Origin: Aquipuribacter hungaricus
GTDB lineage: Bacteria; Actinomycetota; Actinomycetes; Actinomycetales; JBBAYJ01
Length of the DNA stretch: 64,000 nt
Direction: 5' to 3' (one strand)
NCBI RefSeq assembly: GCF_042663885.1
Contig: NZ_JBHSXV010000001.1
The notes beneath the pieces were generated by a model. That model saw nothing but the letters and a program-made list of their open reading frames with translations, ran no database searches and was not told where the DNA came from. Numbering within the stretch: position 1 is the stretch's first letter; every line of letters starts with the position of its first letter. The position numbers were made by a program, and so were the translations under genes. Positions 14,747 to 23,861 of the stretch are shown one piece after another.

Positions 14747-16814
14747 CAGGGCCGACGGGGGCGGCGCAGCGGTCGGCGAGGACCTGGACGAGCTCCGGCG
14801 CGACGCCGACGGGCTCCGCGACCACGACCGCCCCGGCCGCCAGGGCCTGGGCGCGCGCCTTGTCCGGCAGGTACCCGGGGCCGACGAACAGGCCGCCGAC
14901 GGCGACGCTGTGCCCCTGGGCGACCAGCGCGGCGACGGCCTGGCCGGGGGTGGGCTCCGCGGCCGAGGCGTAGGCGCTCACCGCGGGCAGGCCGTGGCGC
15001 TCGCCCCAGGCCGCGGCGGTCTGCTCGAGCTCGGCACGTGCGGGCGCCGACGACGTGCCCGCCGACGCCATGACGAGCGCGGTCGGGCGGACCCCGTCGG
15101 GCAGGTCGGTCTCGGCCAGGCGGCGGTCGAGGGCGTCGAGCAGCGCGGGGTGGCCGACGAGCGGGCCCTGGACGTGGACGTCGGCGCCGTCCGCGGTTGC
15201 CGCGCACGACGCGAGCGCCTCCGGCAGGTCGACGGTCACGTGGTAGGCCGGGGTGAAGAGCAGGGGCTGCACGCGGACGGTGCGGTGGCCCCGGGCGGCG
15301 AGGGCGTCGACGGCCTCCTGCGGCCGCGGCCCGGCGTGGTCGAGCTGGGACACGACGACCTCGGTGCCGAGCCGCTCGCCGAGCGCCGCCGCCAGGCCGT
15401 CGGTGACCGCGCGGGAGCGGGGGTCGCGGCTGCCGTGGGCGACGAGGACGACCGGGTCGGGCTGCATGGCGGGCGCCAGGGCGACGACCTCGCCGACGAC
15501 GACGATCCCGGGCGGGCGGACACCGGCCTGCTCCGCGCGGCCGGCGATGTCGGCGAGGGTGCCGACCACCCGCCGCTGGCGCTCGCCGAATCCGTCCTCG
15601 AGCACCGCCGCGGGGGTGGTGGCCGACCAGCCGAGCGCCACGAGCCGGTCCGCGGTCGCGGCCAGGCCCGAGACGCCCATGAGCAGGACGAGGGTGCCCT
15701 CGGTCGGCACCTGGCCGGCCCGCAGGTCCTCGTGGGCGGACAGCACGGTGAAGGAGCGCGAGACGCCGCGGTGGGTGACGGGGATGCCGAGCGCCGCGGG
15801 CACGGACACCGCGCTGGTGACGCCGGGCGTGACCGCGACGGTGACGCCGGCCTCCCGGCAGGCCAGCAGCTCCTCCCCGCCCCGGCCCAGGACGAACGGG
15901 TCGCCGCCCTTGAGCCGGACGACCCGCCGGCCGCGGCGCGCGTGCTCGACGAGGAACAGGTTGATCTCGTGCTGCGGCACGGGGTGGTGGCCGGCGGTCT
16001 TGCCGACGTCGACGAGCTCGACGTCGGGGTCCAGCTCGTCGAGGACGGAGGTCGGGGCCAGGGTGTCGTGGACGACGACGTCCGCCTGGGCGAGCAGGCG
16101 CCGGGCACGGGTGGTGAGCAGGCCCGGGTCGCCGGGGCCGCCGCCGACGAGGTCGACCCTGCCGGGTCCGGGACGGTGGCGGCGCAGCGGCAGCGACCCG
16201 GTGTCCAGCGCCGTGGCGACGGCGTCGCGCAGCCGGGCGGCCCGGCGGGGGTCCCCGCCCGCGGTCACGGCGACCGAGACGTCGTCGACCCGGGCGACGG
16301 CGGGGAACCAGGCGCTCGACGCGGCGGCGTCGGTGGCGTCGACGCACCACACCCGGCGCTGCTCGGCGTCGGCGGCGACCCGGGAGTCGGTGGCGCGGTC
16401 GCCGGTGGCGGTGTGGACGAACCAGGCCCCGTCCAGGTCGGCGGGCTCGTAGCCGCGGGAGTGCCAGGTGACGCGGCCGGCGCGGGCGTGCTCGGCCAGG
16501 TCCTCGCACAGCTCGGGCGCGACGACGTGGACTTCTGCGCCGCCGTCGAGCAGGGCCCGGGTGCGGCGGGCGGACACCGGACCCCCGCCGACGCAGACGA
16601 CCCGGCGGCCGGTGAGGCGGAGGCCGACGGGGACGGGGGTGCCATTCGGGGTTCCCGGGTTCTCGTCGGCGACCGGCGCGTGGCCGGGGGCGTGGACTGG
16701 CGCCTGGGCGGTGGCGTGGACCGGTGCGTGCCCGGCGGCATTGATTGGCGCCTGGGCGGGGGCGTGGGCCCGGGCGGGGGCGTGCGGGGGCAGGGGCGTC
16801 GAGGTCGGCGTCAC
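14718..16814 (-). CDS. cysG: Siroheme synthase fusion: precorrin-2 dehydrogenase, uroporphyrinogen-III methyltransferase and CbiX-like chelatase
   Basis: A 698-residue protein from GTG 16814, preceded by GGGGGA; an in-frame GTG at 16862 would add 16 residues. Residues about 65-215 are a CysG/Met8-type NAD domain (RRVVCVGGGPVSARRT). Residues 218-450 are SUMT (VDLVGGGPGDPGLLTTRARR, VVRLKGGDPFVLGRGGEE). Residues 450-690 are a CbiX-type chelatase (VLVAHGSRDPRS, QPLLFTPAYHVTVDLPEA). Together these could convert uroporphyrinogen III to siroheme for NirB. The first 45 residues are a low-complexity Ala/Pro tract with six histidines. CysG lacks the CbiX part in most bacteria, so the three-part fusion is notable. 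Confidence 0.9.
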   Translation of the reverse strand: MTPTSTPLPPHAPARAHAPAQAPINAAGHAPVHATAQAPVHAPGHAPVADENPGTPNGTPVPVGLRLTGRRVVCVGGGPVSARRTRALLDGGAEVHVVAPELCEDLAEHARAGRVTWHSRGYEPADLDGAWFVHTATGDRATDSRVAADAEQRRVWCVDATDAAASSAWFPAVARVDDVSVAVTAGGDPRRAARLRDAVATALDTGSLPLRRHRPGPGRVDLVGGGPGDPGLLTTRARRLLAQADVVVHDTLAPTSVLDELDPDVELVDVGKTAGHHPVPQHEINLFLVEHARRGRRVVRLKGGDPFVLGRGGEELLACREAGVTVAVTPGVTSAVSVPAALGIPVTHRGVSRSFTVLSAHEDLRAGQVPTEGTLVLLMGVSGLAATADRLVALGWSATTPAAVLEDGFGERQRRVVGTLADIAGRAEQAGVRPPGIVVVGEVVALAPAMQPDPVVLVAHGSRDPRSRAVTDGLAAALGERLGTEVVVSQLDHAGPRPQEAVDALAARGHRTVRVQPLLFTPAYHVTVDLPEALASCAATADGADVHVQGPLVGHPALLDALDRRLAETDLPDGVRPTALVMASAGTSSAPARAELEQTAAAWGERHGLPAVSAYASAAEPTPGQAVAALVAQGHSVAVGGLFVGPGYLPDKARAQALAAGAVVVAEPVGVAPELVQVLADRCAAPVGPAPHTGPSAA
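16675..16790. repeat. Degenerate tandem repeats encoding a His/Pro/Ala-rich N-terminus
   Basis: Repeated GGGGGCGTGG/GGCGCCTGGGCG-type units encode motifs such as GHAPVHA and QAPVHAPGHAPV in the first 45 residues of the siroheme-synthase fusion. The histidines are regularly spaced. Confidence 0.6.
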
Positions 16815-17202
16815 GGGGTCCCCCGGTGGGTGCTGTCGGTCGTCCCGGCGCGGCGTCGGCACGCGTCAGGCCCGGTCGTCGACCGGGTCCGTCGGACGCT
16901 AGGGCCGGGTCGGGCGGGTCGGGCCGGGGGTGAGCAGACGTTGACCGACTCGTCACACCACGACACGAGCCCGAAACGGACGCCGGTGGCTGCGCGTGCG
17001 GCTGGCGCCCGCGACTGGGACGGAACGGGTGCCGGCGGGGCAGTCGGACGACCGTTCGGTCCCACTCGCGGTCCCCACTCGCGGTCCCGGGTGCGATGGG
17101 GGCGGCCGAGTGACGTCCCGGACGGGAGTCGGGTGGGGCGGCGGCGACGACCAGCCGGCGACGGCGGACGGGACCCGCGGCTCTGCGGCGGAGGATGGGC
17201 GC
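16815..17202. other. Divergent intergenic region between cysG and mobA
   Basis: About 390 bases without a clear gene. On the minus strand it holds a TAGCGT box at 16896-16901, a likely cysG promoter. The plus strand reads GACAC-N6-GAAAC at 16962-16977, which could be half of a GlnR box. Two tandem copies of the 13-mer CCACTCGCGGTCC lie at 17062-17087. An open frame extends upstream from the mobA start, but its composition and the good ribosome site at 17190 argue against coding. Confidence 0.5.
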
Positions 17203-18144
17203 ATGGCGGTCGAGGCGATGGCGGGCGACACACCCACGGGCGACAGGCGGACGGTGGACGGGCTGGTGCTCGCCGGGGGCGCGGGGACGCGGTTCGGCGG
17301 CGACAAGACGGCAGCCGTCGTGGGCGGGCGGACCCTGCTGGGCCGGGCCGTCCAGACCATGGTCGACGCGGGGACCGGGACGGTCGCGGTCGTCGGGCCG
17401 CGGCTCCCCGACGACCTGGACCTCGGCGTCCGCCCGACCGACGCACGCCCGACCGACCCCACGTCGCGGCTCGTCCTCACCCGGGAGGACCCGCCCGGCT
17501 CGGGACCCGTCGCCGGGCTGCTCGCCGGGCTCCGGGAGCTGACGGCACCGACCGTCCTCGTCCTGGCCGCCGACCTGCCGGGGGTGACCCGCGCGGTGCT
17601 CGCCGACCTGCTCGACGCGCTCGACGCGGACCCGGGTGCCGAGGCGGCCGTCGCCACCGACGCCGACGGACGGGCGCAGTGGCTCACCGCGGCCTACCGG
17701 ACGGCCCCGCTGCGGGCGGCCTGCGAGGCGGCGGTGGCGGGCGCGACCGGTGAGCGCGGGCCGTCGGTCAAGGGCGTCGTCGGGCGGCTGGCCGTGGCCG
17801 AGGTGGCCCCTCGGCCCGGGTGGGGCAGGCTGGTCGACGTGGACACCCCCCAGGACCTCACCCGCGCCGTGCTCGACGACTGGGCGCGCCGGCTCTCCGA
17901 CGAGCTCGGGCTGCAGGCGGCGCTCGCCGGCACCGACGCCCCCGCGGTCGTCGACCTCGTCCTCGACCTGGCCAAGGACGCCGCGCACACCATCGCCCGC
18001 CCCGCGGCCCCGATCACGACCTTTGCGCTAGGCGTGGCCGCCGGGCTCGCGGCCGGTGGCGGGCAGGCGGCCGACCTGACCGCCCTCCGCGCCCGCATCG
18101 ACGCGCTCATCGACGCCCACGACGGGTCCGCTCCCCAGGCCTGA
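17203..18144 (+). CDS. mobA: MobA-type molybdenum cofactor guanylyltransferase fused to DUF6457-type domain
   Basis: A 313-residue protein. ATG 17203 has GGAGG eight bases upstream. Residues about 18-215 are the nucleotidyltransferase: LVLAGGAGTRFGGDKTAAV is the GTP-binding loop, followed by LVLAADLPGVTRAVL and VDVDTPQDL. It would attach GMP to molybdopterin to give MGD for NasA. The C-terminus (about 225-310; LDDWARRLSDELGL and IARPAAPITTFALGVAAG) matches the small DUF6457-type domain often found alone or fused to MobA in actinobacteria. Divergent from the siroheme gene and close to the nitrate operon, which fits cofactor supply. Confidence 0.92.
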   Translation: MAVEAMAGDTPTGDRRTVDGLVLAGGAGTRFGGDKTAAVVGGRTLLGRAVQTMVDAGTGTVAVVGPRLPDDLDLGVRPTDARPTDPTSRLVLTREDPPGSGPVAGLLAGLRELTAPTVLVLAADLPGVTRAVLADLLDALDADPGAEAAVATDADGRAQWLTAAYRTAPLRAACEAAVAGATGERGPSVKGVVGRLAVAEVAPRPGWGRLVDVDTPQDLTRAVLDDWARRLSDELGLQAALAGTDAPAVVDLVLDLAKDAAHTIARPAAPITTFALGVAAGLAAGGGQAADLTALRARIDALIDAHDGSAPQA

Positions 18145-18185
18145 CCCCGCGACCGGGCGCCCTCGGGCCTCGGGCCGGGTCTGTG

Positions 18186-18250
18186 GACGGCGAGAGGGCG
18201 CTCGTGACCGCGGCACCGGCGCGCCGCGGTCACCGGTGACCGCTCACGAG
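18186..18250. repeat. Intergenic palindromic repeat, copy C (divergent member)
   Basis: Preceded by GTGGACGGCGAGAGGGC, much like copy D. The stem GTGACCGCGGC pairs with GCCGCGGTCAC. The outer arms CTCGTGA and TCACGAG also pair. The central sequence differs from copies A, B and D, so membership in the same family is less certain. Confidence 0.5.
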
Positions 18251-18296
18251 CGGCCCGCTCACGGGGCAGCCTCGTCCCGCCCGGGGCGGGGTGTGG

Positions 18297-18360
18297 ACGA
18301 CGAGAGGGCTCGAGTGACGCCCGCCCCCGGCGTGTCGCCGTCATACGGGCCCTCTCGCAG
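18297..18360. repeat. Intergenic palindromic repeat, copy D (inverted orientation)
   Basis: The arms CGAGAGGGC and GCCCTCTCG are perfect complements. The centre CGGCGTGTCGCCGTCA is the exact reverse complement of the core of copy B. The element therefore occurs in both orientations. Confidence 0.7.
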
Positions 18361-18469
18361 CGGGCGGCGGCGGCCAGCTCCGGCGCTCGCCCCAGCGGCA
18401 GGTGCCGCTCAGCCCCGCGCCGGCCAGCCCCGACGCCCGCCAGCCCTGGCGTCAGCCCCCGCCCCCCCC

Positions 18470-19705
18470 TCAGCGCTGGCGCGGGTCGAACGCGACCTTG
18501 ACGGTGCCCAGGCGGCCGGCCGAGGAGGAGTGGTCCAGGGCCTCGCGCCAGCGGTGCAGCGGGTAGACCGCGCCGAGCACGTCGCCCTCGCCGCCCACGC
18601 CGTCGCCGAGCGGGGCCTCCTGGGCCAGCCGGAGAGCGGTCGGGAACGCGTCGCCGGCGCTGGCGTAGGTGCCGACCAGCTCCAGCTCGCGGAACCAGGC
18701 CGGGCTGAGGTCCGCCCCGGTCGCCGGCATGCCGGACAGGACGACGCGGCCGCCCGCGCGGGTGGTGCGCAGCGCCATGTCGAGCGAGCTGGCCGAGCCG
18801 ACCGCGTCGACGGCCACGTCGACGCCGCCCAGCAGGTACTCCTGGTCCATCCGCGACGCGATGCCCGGCAGGCGGGTCTGCACGGTGAGGGCCTGCGTGA
18901 GCCGGCGGACGCCGCGCAGCGCCTCGGCCGGCTGCACCACGTCGGTGGCGCCGAACCGGCGGGCCAGGGCGGCCTGCGCGGAGTGCTTGGCGACGACGAC
19001 GATGCGGCCCGCCGGCGTGAGCTGCCGGATGGCGAGGGTGGCGAACAGCCCCACCGCGCCGGCGCCGGAGACGAGGACGGTCTGGCCCTCCTCGACGCGG
19101 GCCTGCGAGGCGAGGCGGACCGCGCAGGCCAGCGGCTCGACGAGCACGGCGCGCGTGTCGGACAGGGTCTCGGGCACTACGTGCAGCTGCGAGCGGTGGA
19201 CGACCAGGCGCTCGCCCCAGCCGCCGCCGGTCGAGGCGCAGTAGCCGGTCTGCAGGCCGGGACGCAGGTGACCGACGCTCACCCGGTCGCAGCGGTTGGT
19301 GTGGCCGGCGGCGCACTGCTCGCAGGCGTCCAGGCCGCGGGCGGCGCAGGCGAGCACGGGGTCGACGACGACCCGGGTCCCGGCGGGCAGGTCCTCGCAG
19401 TCCTGGGTGAGCGTGCCGACGATCTCGTGGCCCGGCACGCACGGCATGGACGAGACGCCCGCGAAGTACAGCGACGTCGTGCCCGTGACCGCGCCCAGGT
19501 CGGAGCCGCAGATCCCCGACAGGTGGACCTTGAGCTCGGCCCAGCCCGCGCGGCGGACCACCGGCTCGTTGCGGGTGGTCAGCCGGACCGGCGCCAGCGG
19601 GCCGACGAGCAGACCGGGGACGCCGCCCGCCGCGGTGATGGCCCGGGCGGCCGCGTACCGGGGGACCGAGCGGAACAGCTCCAGCGCCAGCATCACGCGG
19701 CTCAT
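18470..19705 (-). CDS. Zinc-dependent alcohol dehydrogenase (MDR family)
   Basis: A 411-residue medium-chain dehydrogenase. Catalytic-zinc features are GICGSDL and the GHEIVG motif. Structural-zinc cysteines lie in CAARGLDACEQCAAGHTNRC. The NAD(P) fold is VLVSGAGAVGLFATLAI. It starts 38 bases after the acyl-reductase/HAD gene on the same strand, so the pair could oxidise or reduce a long-chain alcohol/aldehyde. Substrate not known. The start may be ATG 19705 or GTG 19696; the latter sits seven bases after a GGTTGGAT element like those before the larA-like and reductase genes. Confidence 0.88.
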   Translation of the reverse strand: MSRVMLALELFRSVPRYAAARAITAAGGVPGLLVGPLAPVRLTTRNEPVVRRAGWAELKVHLSGICGSDLGAVTGTTSLYFAGVSSMPCVPGHEIVGTLTQDCEDLPAGTRVVVDPVLACAARGLDACEQCAAGHTNRCDRVSVGHLRPGLQTGYCASTGGGWGERLVVHRSQLHVVPETLSDTRAVLVEPLACAVRLASQARVEEGQTVLVSGAGAVGLFATLAIRQLTPAGRIVVVAKHSAQAALARRFGATDVVQPAEALRGVRRLTQALTVQTRLPGIASRMDQEYLLGGVDVAVDAVGSASSLDMALRTTRAGGRVVLSGMPATGADLSPAWFRELELVGTYASAGDAFPTALRLAQEAPLGDGVGGEGDVLGAVYPLHRWREALDHSSSAGRLGTVKVAFDPRQR

Positions 19706-19717
19706 CCAACCGCACCC
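19704..19717 (-). promoter_or_regulatory. GGGTGCGGTTGGAT element upstream of alcohol dehydrogenase
   Basis: The minus strand reads GGGTGCGGTTGGAT, seven bases before an in-frame GTG at 19696. It is the third copy of the element seen at 3755-3766 and 22069-22080, with two extra bases. Confidence 0.45.
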
Positions 19718-19743
19718 GCAGGGCCCGGCAGGACGCGCCCCGG

Positions 19744-22062
19744 TCAGCCGGGCAGGCGCGCCTGGGAGGTGTCGATGCTCGGCAGCTGCAGGCGCGGGCT
19801 GCGCCCGGCGGTGCCCCAGTCCTCGATCGGCCAGCGCAGCTTGCGCGCCTCGCGGTACAGCGTGACGTCCGGGCTGACCGCCGTCGGGCGGCCCACGGCC
19901 TGGAGCATCGGCAGGTCGGAGTGGGAGTCGGCGTAGCCGTAGGCCTGCGACAGGTCCGCGCCCTCGACCGACGCGTACCGCTTCAGCCAGGCCGCGCGCG
20001 CCTCGCCGACCAGGGGCGGGCGGGTGAGGAACCCGGTGCAGCGGCCGCGGGAGTCGGTGTCGAGCTCGGCGGCGACGATCTCGTCGAACAGCGGCGCGAG
20101 CGGGCGGGTGATGGGGGTGACCGCCCCGGTGATGAGGACGGTCCGGTGCCCGGCCGCGCGGTGCTCGCGCACCCGCCGGATCGCGGCGCCGCTCACCCGC
20201 TCCAGCACGTGGGGGGTGAGGGTCTCGTCGACCATCTCCTCCAGCGCCCGCAGGTCGGCGCCCTCGTAGCGGCGGTAGGCGCTCCGGATCAGGGCACCGC
20301 GGTCGCGCCGCTCGGCGCGCAGGTACAGCGGCAGCCGGGCCGCGGTCGCCGCGAGCTCGCGGACCTTGCCGGCGGCCGACAGCGCGGGCAGCCGCACCCA
20401 CAGGTAGGTCTCGATGATGTTGCTGCTCAGCAGCGTGCCGTCCATGTCGAACACGGCAAGCACCGGCGCGGCGTCGGGGTCGACCGGCTCGGACGGGTCG
20501 CGGGGGGCGACGACGCGGGGCGCGGGGCCGCCGGAGCGGCCGCGCCGGCGGCGGATGACGTCGTAGTCGCGCACGCCCTGCGTGACGGCGGGGCAGTGCA
20601 CCTCGATGAGGTAGTGCTCCCAGTCGATGACGGCGGTGTCGAAGCCGAACGTCTCCTGGTCCTCGGGGTCCATCGCCTGGTGCATGGCGAGCATGCGGTC
20701 GTCGACGAAGTACAGCTCGACCTGGGTGTAGGCGCGGTACAGGTCCATGTAGCGGCGCAGGAAGTCCAGGCGCCGCTTCTGGGTGTCGAGGTTGCGGGCG
20801 ATCGAGCGGACCCGGTCGCTGCGCGGCGCCAGCGACAGCGCGCCCTCGGCCACGCCGTAGGCCTTCTCGCCCGTGGTGAGCGCGCGCTCGACGATCCGGG
20901 CGCCGGGGAAGCGCCACGTCGCCAGCCGGACCGCGCCGCGGGAGTCCATGTCGAACGGGTGCTGCGCGAAGTACTCGCGGACGTGGTCGTACAGCTGCCG
21001 GAACGTCAGCGGGTTGCGCGAGCCCGAGCTCAGGTGGACGTAGGCGGGCTCGCCGACCGGCGGCGGCGTCGCGGCCACGGCGATGATCGAGTTGACGACC
21101 AGGTCGATCGGCACGATGTCGATGACCGAGTCCGGGGCGGCCGGCAGCTCGGGCAGCTCGCCGCGGCCGTAGGCGAGGATGATCGGGTCCGCCATCTTGA
21201 AGCCCTCGATCCAGCCCGGGTGGGGCGTGGTGAGGGCGGACTCGATGATGCTGGGCCGGTACACCGTGGTCGGCAGGACCGGGGCGGCGACCTCCTCCAC
21301 GACGCGCTCGCCGAGGGCCTTGGTGAAGGTGTAGACGTCGGTCCAGCCGAGGCTGCGGGCGCGCTCGCCGCCGGCGGCCTTCTGCTGGTCGGTCACCCAG
21401 GTGCGGCGGCGCTCCTCGGCGTCCGCGGCCACCGCGAGCGGCCCGGCGCGGTCGTGGTCCTTCTCGGCCTTCGCGACCAGCCTGCTGAGGACCGCCGGGG
21501 TGCGGGAGGTGTCCTCGATCCGCGCGGCGACGCGCTGGGCGGCCTCGTGCTCGGCCCGCCAGTCGACGGTGTGCTCGACCGAGACCTCCATGACCGGCCC
21601 GCGTCGGCGGCCGCCGACGTAGGCGGTCGACACGTGCACGTAGTGCAGCGGCCGGTGGCTCCCGTCCGGCTGCCGCGCGGACTCCACGACCCGCTCGACC
21701 AGGCCCTGCACGCCGACGACGTTGGTCTGGAACGCGGACTGGATCGGCGGGTCGAAGCTCACGTCGCCGGCACAGTGGACGACGACGTCCAGGTCGGTGG
21801 GTAGCGCGGGGACGTCGTACAGGTCGCCCGACAGCGTCTCCACGCGCGCCCCGGAGCCCTCGGGCAGGTCGGCGAAGATGCCCTTGCCGAGCAGCTTGGC
21901 CACCCGGTCCTCGGCGGTCTGGCCCTGCTTGGGCCGCACCATCGCCACGACCGTGCAGCCCGGGACGTCCCGCAGCAGCTTGTGCAGCAGCGCCTCGCCG
22001 ACGAAGCCGGTGACACCGGTCAGCAGGATGCGCTTCCCCGCCAGGGAGTCCGCCAGTCGCAT
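19744..22062 (-). CDS. Fatty-acyl-reductase-like SDR fused to HAD-IB phosphatase
   Basis: A 772-residue fusion. The N-terminal half (about 8-400) is an extended SDR of the fatty acyl-CoA reductase/male-sterility type: ILLTGVTGFVGEALL is the NADPH loop and YTFTKALGERVVEE holds the YxxxK catalytic pair. A FAR_C-like middle region follows. The C-terminal part (about 540-730) is a HAD-IB phosphatase: VFDMDGTLLSSN, VLITGAVTPITRPLA and YGYADSHSDLPML. It could reduce an activated acyl chain and dephosphorylate a product, but the substrate is unknown. ATG 22062 lies six bases after GGGTGGTTGGAT, with no ordinary Shine-Dalgarno. The alcohol dehydrogenase follows. Confidence 0.88.
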   Translation of the reverse strand: MRLADSLAGKRILLTGVTGFVGEALLHKLLRDVPGCTVVAMVRPKQGQTAEDRVAKLLGKGIFADLPEGSGARVETLSGDLYDVPALPTDLDVVVHCAGDVSFDPPIQSAFQTNVVGVQGLVERVVESARQPDGSHRPLHYVHVSTAYVGGRRRGPVMEVSVEHTVDWRAEHEAAQRVAARIEDTSRTPAVLSRLVAKAEKDHDRAGPLAVAADAEERRRTWVTDQQKAAGGERARSLGWTDVYTFTKALGERVVEEVAAPVLPTTVYRPSIIESALTTPHPGWIEGFKMADPIILAYGRGELPELPAAPDSVIDIVPIDLVVNSIIAVAATPPPVGEPAYVHLSSGSRNPLTFRQLYDHVREYFAQHPFDMDSRGAVRLATWRFPGARIVERALTTGEKAYGVAEGALSLAPRSDRVRSIARNLDTQKRRLDFLRRYMDLYRAYTQVELYFVDDRMLAMHQAMDPEDQETFGFDTAVIDWEHYLIEVHCPAVTQGVRDYDVIRRRRGRSGGPAPRVVAPRDPSEPVDPDAAPVLAVFDMDGTLLSSNIIETYLWVRLPALSAAGKVRELAATAARLPLYLRAERRDRGALIRSAYRRYEGADLRALEEMVDETLTPHVLERVSGAAIRRVREHRAAGHRTVLITGAVTPITRPLAPLFDEIVAAELDTDSRGRCTGFLTRPPLVGEARAAWLKRYASVEGADLSQAYGYADSHSDLPMLQAVGRPTAVSPDVTLYREARKLRWPIEDWGTAGRSPRLQLPSIDTSQARLPG

Positions 22063-22068
22063 GCGGGC

Positions 22069-22080
22069 ATCCAACCACCC
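22069..22080 (-). promoter_or_regulatory. GGGTGGTTGGAT element upstream of acyl-reductase/HAD fusion
   Basis: The same 12-mer as at 3755-3766, six bases from ATG 22062. Two identical copies 18 kb apart at the same place relative to start codons argue for shared control. Confidence 0.5.
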
Positions 22081-22182
22081 ATGACCTCGGGGGCAGGCCG
22101 TGGACGGGCCCGCCGCGCCCCCTCGGCGACGTGGAAGGATCGACTCCGGACCTGCAGACCTGCCAGACACGAGGAGCCCGCG

Positions 22183-23214
<1,032 letters not shown>

Positions 23215-23238
23215 GACCTAGCACCACCAGCACGCAGC

Positions 23239-23269
23239 GACGGCCGCCGGGGTCTCCCCGGCGGCCGTC
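23239..23269. terminator. Strong hairpin terminator after fba
   Basis: A perfect 14-bp stem, GACGGCCGCCGGGG against CCCCGGCGGCCGTC, with the 3-base loop TCT. It lies between the convergent fba and STAS genes and could serve both. No T-tract, as is common in high-GC genomes. Confidence 0.75.
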
Positions 23270-23298
23270 GTGCCCGCCGCTCGGTCTGCCGCGAGGGC

Positions 23299-23703
23299 TC
23301 AGTCCGTCGGGGTCGACGTCCGGCCGTCGCGCACGACGTCGAGCAGCGAGGCGATCCGCGTCGTCTCGATGAGGAAGCCGACGAGGTCCGGCGGGTCGAG
23401 CAGCCGGACCCGCTCCGGGGCGCGGGAGGCCAGGCGGGCCAGGAACGCCACGCCGGTGGAGTCCATGAACGTGACGAGGTGGCTGTCCACCTCGATCCGC
23501 CGGGTCCCGGCGAGGGCGTCGTCCGCGGCCTCGAGCAGGTCCGGCCCGAGCTCGGCGTCGATCTCGCCCGTGAGCACCACGCGCGTGGCGGCGGGCTCGA
23601 AGAGGACGTGCACCGACCCGGGGTCGACGGGACGGACGACGGGGGCGGTGGGGGCCTCGTCGGGGGCCTCGTCCTCGGCCGGCGTCGCGCTGTTCTGCGT
23701 CAT
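23299..23703 (-). CDS. STAS-domain anti-sigma-factor antagonist-like protein
   Basis: A 134-residue protein. A disordered acidic N-terminus of about 35 residues is followed by a STAS domain. The phosphorylation-site region reads VTFMDSTGVAFLARL, with D81-S82-T83-G84 matching the DS(T/S)G signature, so it may be controlled by serine phosphorylation. ATG 23703 has AGGAG upstream, and a TAGCGT box lies at 23772-23777. It is divergent from the LOV-SpoIIE gene, its most obvious phosphatase. No sigma factor or RsbW kinase gene is adjacent. Confidence 0.85.
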   Translation of the reverse strand: MTQNSATPAEDEAPDEAPTAPVVRPVDPGSVHVLFEPAATRVVLTGEIDAELGPDLLEAADDALAGTRRIEVDSHLVTFMDSTGVAFLARLASRAPERVRLLDPPDLVGFLIETTRIASLLDVVRDGRTSTPTD

Positions 23704-23771
23704 CTGTCGTTCTCCTGCTCGTCCTCTGCGCCCAGGCGACCGGGCTGCTGCCGGGAGGACGCGTTGCAGGG

Positions 23772-23777
23772 ACGCTA
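23772..23777 (-). promoter_or_regulatory. STAS gene -10 box (TAGCGT)
   Basis: TAGCGT within GCTAGCGTCC on the minus strand, about 69 bases before the STAS start codon. It matches the TAGCGT boxes upstream of narK, cysG and the glycosyltransferase at 35.5 kb. Confidence 0.45.
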
Positions 23778-23861
23778 GCAAGCGGGGGAGGATGCCGGGG
23801 CCCTGGGCCGGGGCGGCCTGGAGGACCGGGTCGACCGCAGGGCGTCGGAAGGAGCGACCGG

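Larger units (their letters stand above)
18145..18469. other. Convergent intergenic region with two palindromic repeats
   Basis: About 325 bases between the ends of mobA and the alcohol dehydrogenase. It contains repeat copies C and D and then a C-rich stretch with repeated GCCAGCCCC words and an eight- or nine-C run near 18464. No credible gene is seen. Confidence 0.6.

Noticed and set aside
4931..16814. Nitrate/siroheme cluster as a recent horizontally acquired island
   Set aside because: G+C, codon use and leader types look like the rest of the window, and no integrase, tRNA or attachment site is present.
16962..16977. Second GlnR box between cysG and mobA (GACAC-N6-GAAAC)
   Set aside because: Only one a/b pair fits, and the preceding blocks do not. 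Kept as a remark in the intergenic entry only.
13060..17988. One continuous minus-strand frame running from narK upstream through cysG
   Set aside because: Only the part from 14604 matches NarK. The upstream portion is low-complexity Arg/Pro/Ala text out of frame with the CysG fusion.
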